Positions 29,928-38,893 of a DNA stretch of 64,000 bases are shown piece after piece. Made by a program: the position numbers and the translations under genes. Source of the DNA: Planctomycetaceae bacterium. GTDB lineage: Bacteria; Planctomycetota; Planctomycetia; Pirellulales; Lacipirellulaceae. The stretch lies in the NCBI GenBank assembly GCA_003233055.1, contig QIKP01000015.1, forward strand, positions 19,141 through 83,140, given 5' to 3'. Below the pieces are notes generated by a model. That model searched no databases. It saw only the letters and a list, made by a program, of their open reading frames with translations, and was not told where the DNA came from. Positions within the stretch are counted from its first letter, which is position 1. Each line of letters begins with the position of its first letter.

Positions 29928-30413
29928 CTACTCCAATTGGAAGAGGGGTTGCCCGAATTCAACGGCATCGCCTGGTTCCACGAGCACGGCAACGATCTTT
30001 CCCGAGCACTCTGCCGGCACTTCGTTGAAAACCTTCATCGCTTCGATGATGCAGACCGTGGTATCTGCACCGACTTGATCGCCCACTTTAACGAAAGGTG
30101 CCGACTCGGGATTGGGCGAGGCGTAAAACGTGCCGACGATCGGGCTCTTGATCGATTTGAAATCCGCCACTTTCTCTTGGGCAGGAGCATCCGGAGAGGG
30201 GGAAACGACGGGCGGGGCAGCAGGTGCGAGCGGCACTGCCGGGACCGGGAGCGCCGAAACGACTGGCTCGGCACCACGGCGGAGACGAATTCGCTGATCC
30301 GCCTGCCGAAGGTCGATTTGGGCCAGGTCGTACTCATTCATCAACTCGACAAGCCGGCGCACCTTGCGCACGTCGAATACGTCACCTGCTTGTGATCCCG
30401 TATCTTTCGCCAT
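29928..30413 (-). CDS. accB: Biotin carboxyl carrier protein of acetyl-CoA carboxylase
   Basis: Carries the biotin for carboxyl transfer. The 161-residue protein has an N-terminal dimer-like helix (VRRLVELMNEYDLAQIDL), a Pro/Ala-rich linker, and a biotinyl domain containing CIIEAMKVFNEVPAE, where the lysine of AMK is biotinylated. MAKDTGSQ was selected over an upstream start. It precedes accC and follows pepP, an arrangement common in many bacteria. Confidence 0.96.
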   Translation of the reverse strand: MAKDTGSQAGDVFDVRKVRRLVELMNEYDLAQIDLRQADQRIRLRRGAEPVVSALPVPAVPLAPAAPPVVSPSPDAPAQEKVADFKSIKSPIVGTFYASPNPESAPFVKVGDQVGADTTVCIIEAMKVFNEVPAECSGKIVAVLVEPGDAVEFGQPLFQLE

Positions 30414-30570
30414 GATGTTATGCTCCAACTGTGGGCATCTCGAGCCGTGCGACGCTTTCAAGTAAAAAAACGAACGCCACCATCGGACGGCTCAAAAAAG
30501 TTTGCCCATTTTATATCCCACGTCTTGTGGGGAGAGGGGAGGAAATAGGGAAGTGAATACCGAGCAGTTC

Positions 30571-31674
30571 CTAAGCGAGACAACAATCGTCGAGCTGCTT
30601 GGGAACGTCGGTCAATACCTCGTGTCCTGTTTTTGTAACCAAAATGTCGTCCTCGATCCGAATACCGCCCCAACCGGGAAGGTAAATACCTGGCTCTACG
30701 GTTACGATCATGCCAGGTTCGAGCTGGACCTTGTTCTGCCCTTTGCCCAATCGAGGCGACTCGTGAATTTCTAGTCCCGTACCGTGGCCAAGGCCATGTC
30801 CGAACTGTTTTCCATAATTTGCTTTGGTAATTATTTTGCGAGCGACACCATCGACGAACTCGCAATTGGCACCTGGCCGAATAGCGTCGATCGCCGCAAG
30901 TTGAGCTTCGAGAACGATTTCGTATATTTTACGGAATTTTTGCGAGAGTTTACCGGTGACCACCATGCGAGTCAAGTCGCTAAGATAGAGCCCCGAGTTG
31001 GCTCCCCAGTCAATCAGCGTAAAATCGCTTTCACCCACACGGCGGTCGGTCGTGGTACCATGCGGCAATGCCGAGCGAGGCCCGACGCCGACGATGGGAG
31101 CGAAGCTAAGGCCCTTGGCCCCAAAACGCCGAGCTTGGTATTCCAACTCCGCTTCGATTTGCCGCTCGGTGGTCTCTGGCGTGATTTGGGATCGCGCCGC
31201 CATGAACGCTCGCGACGCTTGATAACAAGCCAACCGGGTGGCCTCGATCTCCGATTTGTCTTTAATCGTCCGCAGTTTCTCTACCAACCGATCGGCGGCG
31301 ATCAAACGAACTTGAGGCAACGCCTTCACCAGGTTGGAATGCAGCGCCACGGTCATGGAGCCGGATTCGATGGCCAGACTCTCCACCGCAGCGTCTTGGA
31401 CCACCTCGGCAACGACCGGAAGCATTTTTGTGCCGGGGTTCCGCGAGACAACGTGGAGGTCGGGGCACTCCTCTTCCAACTGCGTCGTGTAACGCGGATC
31501 ACTAATCAGCGTTGCCTCATCCAGCGTGACGAGCAGGTAACTATCGTCGCCGGTGAATCCGGTCAAATAGGTGACATTGACGAAGTTGGTTACCAGTAGC
31601 GCGTCGGATTTCGCACCGCGAATCTGCTGCCGAATCTTTTTAAGTCGAGTTGGGAAACGGGCCATCGGCAACAT
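30571..31674 (-). CDS. Xaa-Pro aminopeptidase family (M24B)
   Basis: A 367-residue creatinase-fold metallopeptidase. Metal ligands are visible in DWGANSGLYLSDLTRM (two Asp), GHGLGHGTGLEIHESP (His), VTVEPGIYLPG (Glu) and GGIRIEDDILVT (Glu). The N-terminal domain includes TNFVNVTYLTGFTGDDSYLL, typical of PepP/PepQ-like enzymes, which cleave before proline. Start is MLPMARFPTR; MARF at 31665 is also possible. It is upstream of accB and may be cotranscribed. Confidence 0.92.
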   Translation of the reverse strand: MLPMARFPTRLKKIRQQIRGAKSDALLVTNFVNVTYLTGFTGDDSYLLVTLDEATLISDPRYTTQLEEECPDLHVVSRNPGTKMLPVVAEVVQDAAVESLAIESGSMTVALHSNLVKALPQVRLIAADRLVEKLRTIKDKSEIEATRLACYQASRAFMAARSQITPETTERQIEAELEYQARRFGAKGLSFAPIVGVGPRSALPHGTTTDRRVGESDFTLIDWGANSGLYLSDLTRMVVTGKLSQKFRKIYEIVLEAQLAAIDAIRPGANCEFVDGVARKIITKANYGKQFGHGLGHGTGLEIHESPRLGKGQNKVQLEPGMIVTVEPGIYLPGWGGIRIEDDILVTKTGHEVLTDVPKQLDDCCLA

Positions 31675-31843
31675 TGTCGGTTTATGTAGGGAGTGCGATC
31701 GGGGAACGCCGATCACCTCATCGGATTAGACCGCCCCCCAGCAGACGGGGGGAAGAAAACAATATCGGCCCTGCCGAGCCGTTTGGCAAGGTGGCCTGGA
31801 TGGAGAGACCTTGATGGGGGTGTTCCTCACCTGAAACGGAGGC

Positions 31844-33214
31844 CTAAGCGAAACGTCCGAATACTTTCCAGGATCCCAGCATGGCCATGAACAGGCAGGC
31901 AATCACGACCGACGACGGCTCCGGAACGTTCAGGGGAACGTTCAGCAGCACCGCCAGGTTGAGCGATGCTCCAGCCGAGCCGCCGATGCTCTCTCGGAGA
32001 ATGAGAAAATCGGCAAGATTCGTCAGGCCGTCTTGATTCAGATCGCCCTGCTTCCACGACAAAATATTGGCTTCGGCCAACGACTGGCCCCAGCCTTCCA
32101 CGAAAGCGGTGACATCGTCATTTTCCCAGAGCCCTGTTCCGTCGCCGGTGACCTGCCCATCGAGATTGATATCGCCCGGCAGGGAGTAGTCGCTTTGAGC
32201 AAGCAGGGTGGTCAGCTCATCACGGTACAAGGAAAGGTCCGAAAACGCCGTTAGGCTGCCCGATTCCCCGCCAGACAACGAACCATACACGGCTGGCCCT
32301 GGCTGGTTGGGGAAGGTATAGACCACATGGGTGATGCCTGCCAGTTTCCATTCGCCGTCGACTTGAGAGAAGACGCTCGAGCCAGAATCGCCAGCTACCC
32401 CTTGAGCTTCGTTGAGGCCCCCGCTGGAGCCAAATTCGACCGCCTTTAAAAAAGTATCTCTCCCGCTGATAGAAAGCGCCCAATCGTCTCCAATTTTGGT
32501 GAAGGGATTGTTGGGATTGTCGGGCATGACGGAATTCAATTCCACGTTGTTCGTTCCCCATGCTTTCAGCCTTGGCCCGCTACCGCCAGCGAAGCCACTG
32601 AAGTCACCGCCTGATGCCGTTGGCGTCCAGGACCAATTGGGCGTCGCCGGATCGTTGTCCGGATCTGGATCGACATTCCACTGGCGAAGGTTATTCGTCC
32701 CTTTGGTCACGCCCCTGGAAAGGAACATGACTTGCGTATTGAGTCCGGGAGTCGAATCCGCAATCGATATCGGTTGGATCGGGGCACCCATCGCGTCCGC
32801 CAGCATCTCGGGCGTTCCCGACAGGCGGTCGGCAGTATCGATTCGGTAGAGAATGATGTCGGACGTGGCCGACAAGCCTAGTCCCGTCGGGTTCTTCAGA
32901 TCGATACGAGATCCCGGGATCGGGACGAAAGTTCCGGAATCGAGTACGACCGTCGAAGGCACCCCGGCTCCGATTTGGTGCCTTGTTTGCATGACCCATT
33001 GATTGCCCAAGTAGATGCCGGAAAAGTTATTGACCGCGTTGGCCCAGCCGGGGTCGGGATTCGCTAGACCGGTTGCGGCGGTCGTGGGAGCCAAGTAATT
33101 GGACGACGCCGGATTGGGGTTCGTTACGATTAACGAATGGGCGACTCCCTCCGACAGTTGCCATGCGAAGAACGCCATCGCCACTTGGCAAAACAAAATC
33201 GTGGTTCGATTCAT
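31844..33214 (-). CDS. PEP-CTERM trypsin-like protease with dockerin-like repeats
   Basis: A 456-residue exported protein with a signal peptide (MNRTTILFCQVAMAFFAW). NQWVMQTRHQIGAG, SDIILYRI and GDSGSSVF carry His, Asp and Ser positions expected of S1 serine proteases. Near the C-terminus GDINLDGQVTGDG and GDLNQDGLTNLADF are EF-hand-like dockerin type I repeats. The end, VPEPSSVVIACLFMAMLG then SWKVFGR, is a PEP-CTERM sorting signal (motif, membrane helix, basic end). Protein sorted to the cell surface or matrix. The catalytic set is inferred from motif spacing. Confidence 0.8.
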   Translation of the reverse strand: MNRTTILFCQVAMAFFAWQLSEGVAHSLIVTNPNPASSNYLAPTTAATGLANPDPGWANAVNNFSGIYLGNQWVMQTRHQIGAGVPSTVVLDSGTFVPIPGSRIDLKNPTGLGLSATSDIILYRIDTADRLSGTPEMLADAMGAPIQPISIADSTPGLNTQVMFLSRGVTKGTNNLRQWNVDPDPDNDPATPNWSWTPTASGGDFSGFAGGSGPRLKAWGTNNVELNSVMPDNPNNPFTKIGDDWALSISGRDTFLKAVEFGSSGGLNEAQGVAGDSGSSVFSQVDGEWKLAGITHVVYTFPNQPGPAVYGSLSGGESGSLTAFSDLSLYRDELTTLLAQSDYSLPGDINLDGQVTGDGTGLWENDDVTAFVEGWGQSLAEANILSWKQGDLNQDGLTNLADFLILRESIGGSAGASLNLAVLLNVPLNVPEPSSVVIACLFMAMLGSWKVFGRFA

Positions 33215-33606
33215 TATCCTGTTCCAGCTTCCTTTGCTATCAAGCAACGTATTTTTTGTCGGTCGTGATTTAATGCGGAAGGCGACGAGAACCTTCGGTA
33301 GTGCCGGTCGGCCGGTTGGACAGCGACTGGATGGGACCGACCCCTCGTAATTCCCCATTGTAGGCGAGAATTGCGATTTGCCTATGCTTTTGGTCCGAAA
33401 AAGATCGATCAACGCCAGAGGAAATTTTTGGTAAGCAAATAAGTAAGTTGGGTCGTGATCGGCCACCATGGATGACGCCAAGAGCCTCCAGGAAACCCTT
33501 GCCAGGGGGGTGCTTAGAGGCTCTGATGGTCGAATGTCTATCTGCGTTAACCTGCATAATGCTTGCAATCCGACTCTTCCTTGACTCCTGACGGCCAGTA
33601 ATTTCC
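33215..33606. other. Divergent intergenic region between the protease and queD
   Basis: It separates two divergently transcribed genes. Several open frames are short and lack gene-like composition. It presumably holds both promoters, but no confident -35/-10 pair or hairpin terminator was found. Confidence 0.5.
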
Positions 33607-34008
33607 ATGTACCGTGTCACTCGTGAAATTGACTTTTGCTACGGCCACCGCCTCCTCAACTACGAGGGGAAGTGCAAGCACCTGCATGGGCATAATGGAA
33701 AGGCCATCATCACGATCGAGTCACCCCGCCTCGACAACCGGGGCATGGTGCTTGATTTCTCCGACATCAAACAGGTCGTTTCCACTTGGATCGACGAAAA
33801 TCTCGATCATCGGATGATTCTTTGTCGGGAGGACCCGGTGGTCCCTCTGCTTCAGGAAATGGGCGAACCCCTCTACTTGATGGACGAAAATCCGACGGCG
33901 GAGAGTATCGCCCGAGTTATCTTTGAAATAACCAAGGAGGCCGGTTTTCCGATCGTCGAAGCCCGCCTTTGGGAAACCTCCAAGTGCTTTGCGACTTATG
34001 TGGAGTAG
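33607..34008 (+). CDS. queD: 6-carboxytetrahydropterin synthase / PTPS family
   Basis: A 133-residue member of the PTPS family. CYGHRLLNYEGKCKHLHGHN supplies the zinc His residues and a catalytic Cys; EARLWETSKCFATY ends the protein. QueD makes 6-carboxytetrahydropterin for queuosine synthesis. Family members in other bacteria make tetrahydrobiopterin or folate intermediates, so the exact product is uncertain. Other queuosine genes are not in the window. Start ATG at 33607. Confidence 0.88.
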   Translation: MYRVTREIDFCYGHRLLNYEGKCKHLHGHNGKAIITIESPRLDNRGMVLDFSDIKQVVSTWIDENLDHRMILCREDPVVPLLQEMGEPLYLMDENPTAESIARVIFEITKEAGFPIVEARLWETSKCFATYVE

Positions 34009-34020
34009 TCGTTAAGGGAA

Positions 34021-34147
34021 GTGGGGCCAGCCTGCGTTGCTGGCACTGCTGCCTTCCGGGACGATCGAGGCACTACGGCTGAGCTTTTCCGGTACTTTTC
34101 GTTCATCGGCTTTGCCGGTTGTGCCGATCTTAGGGGAGAGGGCCCAC
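34021..34147 (-). ncRNA. ffs: Signal recognition particle RNA candidate
   Basis: Read on the minus strand, the gap holds TCGTCCCGGAAGGCAGCAG. This closely matches the conserved apical loop of bacterial SRP RNA, GTCCGGAAGGAAGCAG, with the GGAA tetraloop and asymmetric internal-loop bases. The flanks GTGGGCCC (5' side) and GGCCCCAC (3' side) can form a closing helix, which sets the approximate ends. The full fold and exact ends need modelling. Confidence 0.65.
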
Positions 34148-34225
34148 AGGTCGGCTGCGCGAAGTTTGCATGCGACGGTTCGCATGTAGCTAGCGGCGTG
34201 GCAGAAGGAGAAAGGAAGCTCCGTC

Positions 34226-35932
34226 GTGTCGAAGATCGCATCGTTTTCTGAATGGCTCCTACGGTCACCACTACTTTGGGGTGGCATGGCCTGCATGTTG
34301 GTGTACGAACTACTGAATCGGCAGTGGGTCCAAAGCCCTCTCTTGGAGCGCTATCTGCTCGGGCACCCGATCGAGGGAGCCACGGCCTGCCTCTTCTTCA
34401 TCGCCATCGCGGCGCTGACGATCCGGGCACTTAGCCTCGCGCCTCAGTTCCTAGCCTTAGACCGCCAGCTACTCGAACCGGCTCCTTTTGGTGGGCAGCC
34501 GGTCGAAGATGCCTCTCGACTTCTGGAGCAGCTCGAAAGTGCGCCACCCCTTTATCGTCACTCCTATTTGGTCGATCGCCTTACCGGCGCGATCGATTAC
34601 GTCCGCCGCAAGGACTCCTCCGAGACGCTCGAGAAGCATCTCCGTCATCTCGAAGAGGTCGACCTCGATCGGATGTCCTCTGGCTACGCGCTCACCAAAG
34701 TCATTGTTTGGGCGGTTCCCAGCTTGGGTTTCTTGGGTACCGTGGTCGGCATCGCTGAAGCGATCGGTCACTTGTCGTTCGAAGGCGATACGATTGTCCA
34801 GTCGCTCAAGCAGGTCATTGGTCCCCTTTCGTTTGCTTTCGACACCACCACGTTGTCACTCGCCCTGCTCTTCCCCATCATGTTCGCTTGGTACGCCGTC
34901 GAGAAAGTCGAAACCAGGCTCCTCCGACGTGTGGACGAGCGAACCGATGAAGAGCTGATCGGTCGGTTCTTTCAATACGGATCGTCCAATGATCCGCAGG
35001 TAGCCGCTGTAAGGCGGATGTCGGAGCAGGTGGTCCGAACGGTCGAAGCGATGTCGACTCGCCAGGCCCAATTGCTGGGCGACACCATCCAGGAGAGCCA
35101 TAGCCATTGGACCGACCTCACCAAGGCGACTGGCAAGCTGCTAGATGAGTCGCTCCGATCGTCGCTGAAAGAGAGCCTCGAAAAACATGCCGAATCACTC
35201 AACCAGGGAACCGAGCGCCAAATCGACCTACTGAACCGGGGCATTCAGCAAAACGTCAATGCGATCGAAAACGGCGTGGTCAATCGATTGTCGATGATCG
35301 ACGATATTTTCGCTAAGCAAGTGCGTGAGGTGGAGCAACTCGTCACGAAACAAGTCGACGTGCTGGGGTTGTCGATCCAGTCGCAGTCGGAGCAGGCGCA
35401 GCAAGGAGCTGCGGACCTCGTCTCTCGGCTTCGCGACGGCTTGGAACGGATGGCCGAACTGTTAGTCGAAGCGCTTCAACAACATGGGGCGACGCTGACT
35501 CAAAGCGAGGAGGAATTTGCCCGGGAAAATCGACGTCACTTCTCGGAAGTCGAGACAGCGCTTGGCGAGTCGATGGTTCTGGCCGCGGATCGTCAGGAAA
35601 AATTGGTTCACCAAAGCGAACGTCTTCTGTCCGAAATGCAGGAAGCCCTGTTGACTTCCGCTGGCGCCACGGTCGAACAGCAGCAGCAGCTTGTTAGGCA
35701 GGGGGATATCCTTTTGCAAGTCGTCGATGCGACCGGACAAGTGAAGCAGCTGGAAGAGACGCTGAATCAAAACCTTTCGTCGCTCGGCCGGGTGCATAAT
35801 TTTGAAGAAACGTTGCTGAGCCTCTCGGCCGCCATCCAGTTGCTCAGTGCGCGGGTCGGCCGAGAGACCGCGCCCGCACCGATCGATATCCAGTCGCCCT
35901 CCACCTCTTCTTCTTCTAGTCAAGCCGCATGA
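34226..35932 (+). CDS. MotA/TolQ/ExbB-type proton channel with very long coiled tail
   Basis: A 568-residue protein. Membrane segments lie near residues 14-30, 50-70, 158-178 and 200-224. TM3 has PSLGFLGTVVGIAEAI and TM4 has AFDTTTLSLALLFPIMF, the ExbB/TolQ/MotA proton-channel signatures with polar Thr in TM4. Residues 230-568 form a long charged, heptad-like tail with repeated ERQIDLLNRG and RENRRHFSEVE patterns, expected in the cytoplasm. Start is GTG. Its stop overlaps the next gene by 4 bases (ATGA), so they are coupled. Confidence 0.85.
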   Translation: MSKIASFSEWLLRSPLLWGGMACMLVYELLNRQWVQSPLLERYLLGHPIEGATACLFFIAIAALTIRALSLAPQFLALDRQLLEPAPFGGQPVEDASRLLEQLESAPPLYRHSYLVDRLTGAIDYVRRKDSSETLEKHLRHLEEVDLDRMSSGYALTKVIVWAVPSLGFLGTVVGIAEAIGHLSFEGDTIVQSLKQVIGPLSFAFDTTTLSLALLFPIMFAWYAVEKVETRLLRRVDERTDEELIGRFFQYGSSNDPQVAAVRRMSEQVVRTVEAMSTRQAQLLGDTIQESHSHWTDLTKATGKLLDESLRSSLKESLEKHAESLNQGTERQIDLLNRGIQQNVNAIENGVVNRLSMIDDIFAKQVREVEQLVTKQVDVLGLSIQSQSEQAQQGAADLVSRLRDGLERMAELLVEALQQHGATLTQSEEEFARENRRHFSEVETALGESMVLAADRQEKLVHQSERLLSEMQEALLTSAGATVEQQQQLVRQGDILLQVVDATGQVKQLEETLNQNLSSLGRVHNFEETLLSLSAAIQLLSARVGRETAPAPIDIQSPSTSSSSSQAA

Positions 35933-37785
35933 GCCGCGCTCGAGCTCAAAACAACAAGGCTGCCGCCACACTTTTTCCCTTTCTTGCTGTGCTCCTGAGC
36001 ACGATGGGGGTATTGGTGGTGCTGCTCGTGGCGATGGCGAGCGTCCAGGTCGATCAGGCGAAGAAGAAACAGGAAGAGGATGCGGACCGTCACCGGCAGG
36101 CCTCCGACGCGCCGGAGCAGCAGCGGCTTCGAAAGGAGCTAGCGCACTTCCAAGGAGAAATCGCCCAGCTCGATTCGATGCGTCTCGAGGAACGCAATGC
36201 ACTCCGCGATGCTCAGTTGCGAACCAGCCATATCGAAGAGAACATTCGCCGATGGCAAGATCGGCTCGACTCGCTCCGGTTCGCAATCTCCGAATTGACG
36301 CAGCTCAATGGCGATCACACCGACGATCGCGAACAGGCCAAGCAACGCCTTGCCGATTTGCAAGAAAAAATCGTGGCCGCTCAATCGCAAGTAGCGGACC
36401 TGAAGGAAGCGGCTGCGGAGAAACCCGAAGCGTACGCCATCCTCCCCTACGACGGGCCAAACGGAACCAAGCGACGGCCCATCTACATTGAGTGCCTCCG
36501 CGACCGGGTGGTGATCCAGCCCGAGGGAATCGAACTATTTGCGGCGGACTTTCATCCCGGACTTGGCGCCGGCAATCCGCTCGCCGCCGCGCTGCGCGCG
36601 GCAAGAGAATACTACCAGGCTGAGGGGCGCAGTTCCTACGAAGAGGCCTATCCGCTCATTCTTGTAAGGCCCGAAGGGATCGGCAGCTACCGAGCCGTGC
36701 TCGAGGCGATCCATTCATGGGATTCGCCTTTTGGCTACGAAATGGTAGGAGAGGATTGGGAACTCGACTACGGAGCGGCCAATCCAGAAGTGACGTTGGA
36801 GATCGCCACGGCGGTCGACAATTCCCGCAGGCGTCAAGCGAAGTTGGCAACGGCTGCCCCTGCTACGTTTGCGGGTGGGAGCCAAGATGCGTTCCAAACG
36901 CAAAGTGGACTGCTCGAAACGGTGCGATCGGGGGCACCGTTAGGGGGCGGATTCACTGCCACCGGTGCGGGGGGAAATCGTGGCGGGCAGAGGAGTGGAA
37001 ATGTGGGTCACGGAAGCGGGGCACCGACTCCTGATGACCGGCTAGCGGCCGCGCTAAAGGTGGCTACCGGTAGCGAACGAGGTGCTGGGGCTGCCGGAGT
37101 CGCTGGGGAGGAGAATTTTTCGGAGAGCCAACAAGCGGGGCTCGGCGTCGGAAGTCAGGGCCTCGCCATGGAGGAGGGGGAAGGTTCCCAGGGGCCGCAT
37201 GACGGTGACTCCGAGAGCAGAAAAGAGAGAACGGGGACGGAGAGCGAAGCGGATCAACCTTCCGATGCTTTGGCTCAGGTTGGGGTAGGCAACGCCGGCG
37301 GTACCAGCCCGCCTTCCAGGGCGAACGCGAGCGGAGACGCCTCTTCGCAAGCGTCTGGTCAAAGCGGGCAGGGGTCCGCAGCCGCCAACGCCTCGGCAAG
37401 CAACGCCAGCGGAGGCGAATCGTCCAGTGGAACAGGAAACCAAAGCTCATCGCCAGGCAACGGACTCGGGGTCCAGCGCCCGATTCAAGTCGTGGTGCGT
37501 CCTGATCGCTTGATCGTGTTACAAGATTCGGTGCGCCCGTCGGTCGAGGCGATTCACGGAAGGACCGTGCTGCTTGAAAAGAAAGGGGGTCGGGCGTCGG
37601 AGCAATTTTCCGTGGCTATTCGAGAACATATCGAGGATTGGGGCATTGCTGGTGCTGGTTCCTACTGGAAGCCCGTTTTGGTCCTCAACGTTGCCCCCGG
37701 CGGAGAGAAACTGGCCCAAGAATTGTCCATCGCGCTGCGGGCAAGTGGCATCGAGGTTCGCTTCCCCAGTACCACTCGCCGCTAA
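35929..37785 (+). CDS. ExbD/MotB-like partner protein 1, without TM Asp
   Basis: A 618-residue protein with one membrane segment near residues 13-39 (LFPFLAVLLSTMGVLVVLL); no Asp or Glu lies inside it, unlike ExbD/MotB. Residues 43-160 are a coiled-coil-like helix, followed by a folded region (about 165-290), a Gly/Ser/Ala-rich linker (about 300-490) and a second folded region containing RPIQVVVRPDRLIVLQD. The C-terminus GEKLAQELSIALRASGIEV resembles an OmpA-like half. Coupled to the channel gene upstream. I infer a periplasm-exposed stator partner. Confidence 0.75.
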   Translation: MSRARAQNNKAAATLFPFLAVLLSTMGVLVVLLVAMASVQVDQAKKKQEEDADRHRQASDAPEQQRLRKELAHFQGEIAQLDSMRLEERNALRDAQLRTSHIEENIRRWQDRLDSLRFAISELTQLNGDHTDDREQAKQRLADLQEKIVAAQSQVADLKEAAAEKPEAYAILPYDGPNGTKRRPIYIECLRDRVVIQPEGIELFAADFHPGLGAGNPLAAALRAAREYYQAEGRSSYEEAYPLILVRPEGIGSYRAVLEAIHSWDSPFGYEMVGEDWELDYGAANPEVTLEIATAVDNSRRRQAKLATAAPATFAGGSQDAFQTQSGLLETVRSGAPLGGGFTATGAGGNRGGQRSGNVGHGSGAPTPDDRLAAALKVATGSERGAGAAGVAGEENFSESQQAGLGVGSQGLAMEEGEGSQGPHDGDSESRKERTGTESEADQPSDALAQVGVGNAGGTSPPSRANASGDASSQASGQSGQGSAAANASASNASGGESSSGTGNQSSSPGNGLGVQRPIQVVVRPDRLIVLQDSVRPSVEAIHGRTVLLEKKGGRASEQFSVAIREHIEDWGIAGAGSYWKPVLVLNVAPGGEKLAQELSIALRASGIEVRFPSTTRR

Positions 37786-37803
37786 CCACCGAGGCATCAT
37801 TCC

Positions 37804-38820
37804 ATGGCTCGACGCCATCGCAACGACGGAAAAGACGACCTGCCTGGGCAGGATTCGTTTGTCGACATCATCGCCAACATGGTCGGGATTCTCATCCTAT
37901 TGGTGGTGATCGTCGGTATTGGAGCTGCAGCGACGACGGTTGTCGAAACGTCGCCGGCCGAAGGTGTCGCTTCGCCCCTCGTCACTTCGAGCGAAGTCAA
38001 GGCGGCCCGTCTTGAGGCGATCGCCGCCGCCCGCGACACGATCGAACTCAACCGAAAAGCAGTTCGGCTGGCCGCCAATGCCGAGGAACTTGATTTCGAA
38101 CGAGAGAAATTGGCAACTTACGTCACCGCCGCCAAGGAAGAGCTCGACCGTCGTCGCGACGCACTCGCACAGGACGATCAGCAGCAGTACGACCTACGTG
38201 TTGCGCTGATTTCTGCCGAGGAGACGCTGGACGACCTGACTCGCAAACAGATGGCACTGGTGAGCGCACCGCTCGAATCGGAGCAACTCAAAAACGTGCC
38301 AACGCCCCTTGCAAGGCAAGTGGAGGGGGATGAAGTGGCACTCCGCGTGGAATCAGGTCGGGTCGCCATCGTGCCGGTCGACGCGTTCGTCTCTCAATTG
38401 GAGAGTCGGGGCGCCAACGAAATTAGGCGTTTAGAATCGCGGCGCGACCCGTTGGGGCGAATTGGCCCGATGGGCGGATTCCAAATGCTCTACACCTTGG
38501 TGTCGCGCCAGGCGGCCAGACCGAACGGTGTGGTCGGGACGATGCACTATCTGGTGGCAGAAATTCGCCCGACCCGCACGCAAAGAGGGGAACCGGTCGA
38601 CGAGGCGGTCGGCCCCGATTCCCTGCTTATGGAAGAACTCGATCGAAGGGATCCCCGAAGGACGTCGGTCACGCTTTGGACCTATCCTGACAGTTTTGAA
38701 GAGGTGACCCAACTCCGACAGGCCCTCTACGCGCGCGGCTTTGCCACCGCGATTCGCCCTCTGGCTAAAGGAACCCATATCGGGCTTTCCCCGTTCGGGT
38801 CCAAGTCGCGTGCTCAATAG
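37804..38820 (+). CDS. ExbD/MotB-like partner protein 2, with TM Asp
   Basis: A 338-residue protein. One membrane segment near residues 20-42 begins SFVDIIANMVGILILLVVIV; D21 is placed like the proton-binding Asp of ExbD/MotB. A coiled-coil-like region follows (about 60-150), then a folded domain from about residue 170 to the end with PMGGFQMLYTLVSRQA. It starts 18 bases after the previous gene with GAGG ahead. With the two preceding genes it forms one channel-plus-stator set. Confidence 0.8.
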   Translation: MARRHRNDGKDDLPGQDSFVDIIANMVGILILLVVIVGIGAAATTVVETSPAEGVASPLVTSSEVKAARLEAIAAARDTIELNRKAVRLAANAEELDFEREKLATYVTAAKEELDRRRDALAQDDQQQYDLRVALISAEETLDDLTRKQMALVSAPLESEQLKNVPTPLARQVEGDEVALRVESGRVAIVPVDAFVSQLESRGANEIRRLESRRDPLGRIGPMGGFQMLYTLVSRQAARPNGVVGTMHYLVAEIRPTRTQRGEPVDEAVGPDSLLMEELDRRDPRRTSVTLWTYPDSFEEVTQLRQALYARGFATAIRPLAKGTHIGLSPFGSKSRAQ

Positions 38821-38893
38821 GGGTCTATCTTCGAGGACAGCTGGCTTCGAGGACAGTTAGTCGAGTCGCGTGGCACTTTCTCCAGCCTTGCTC

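Noticed and set aside
34226..38820. Zorya defence system
   Set aside because: The channel gene has a long tail like ZorA, but the partners are not ZorB-like in full and no ZorC/D/E-like gene is nearby.
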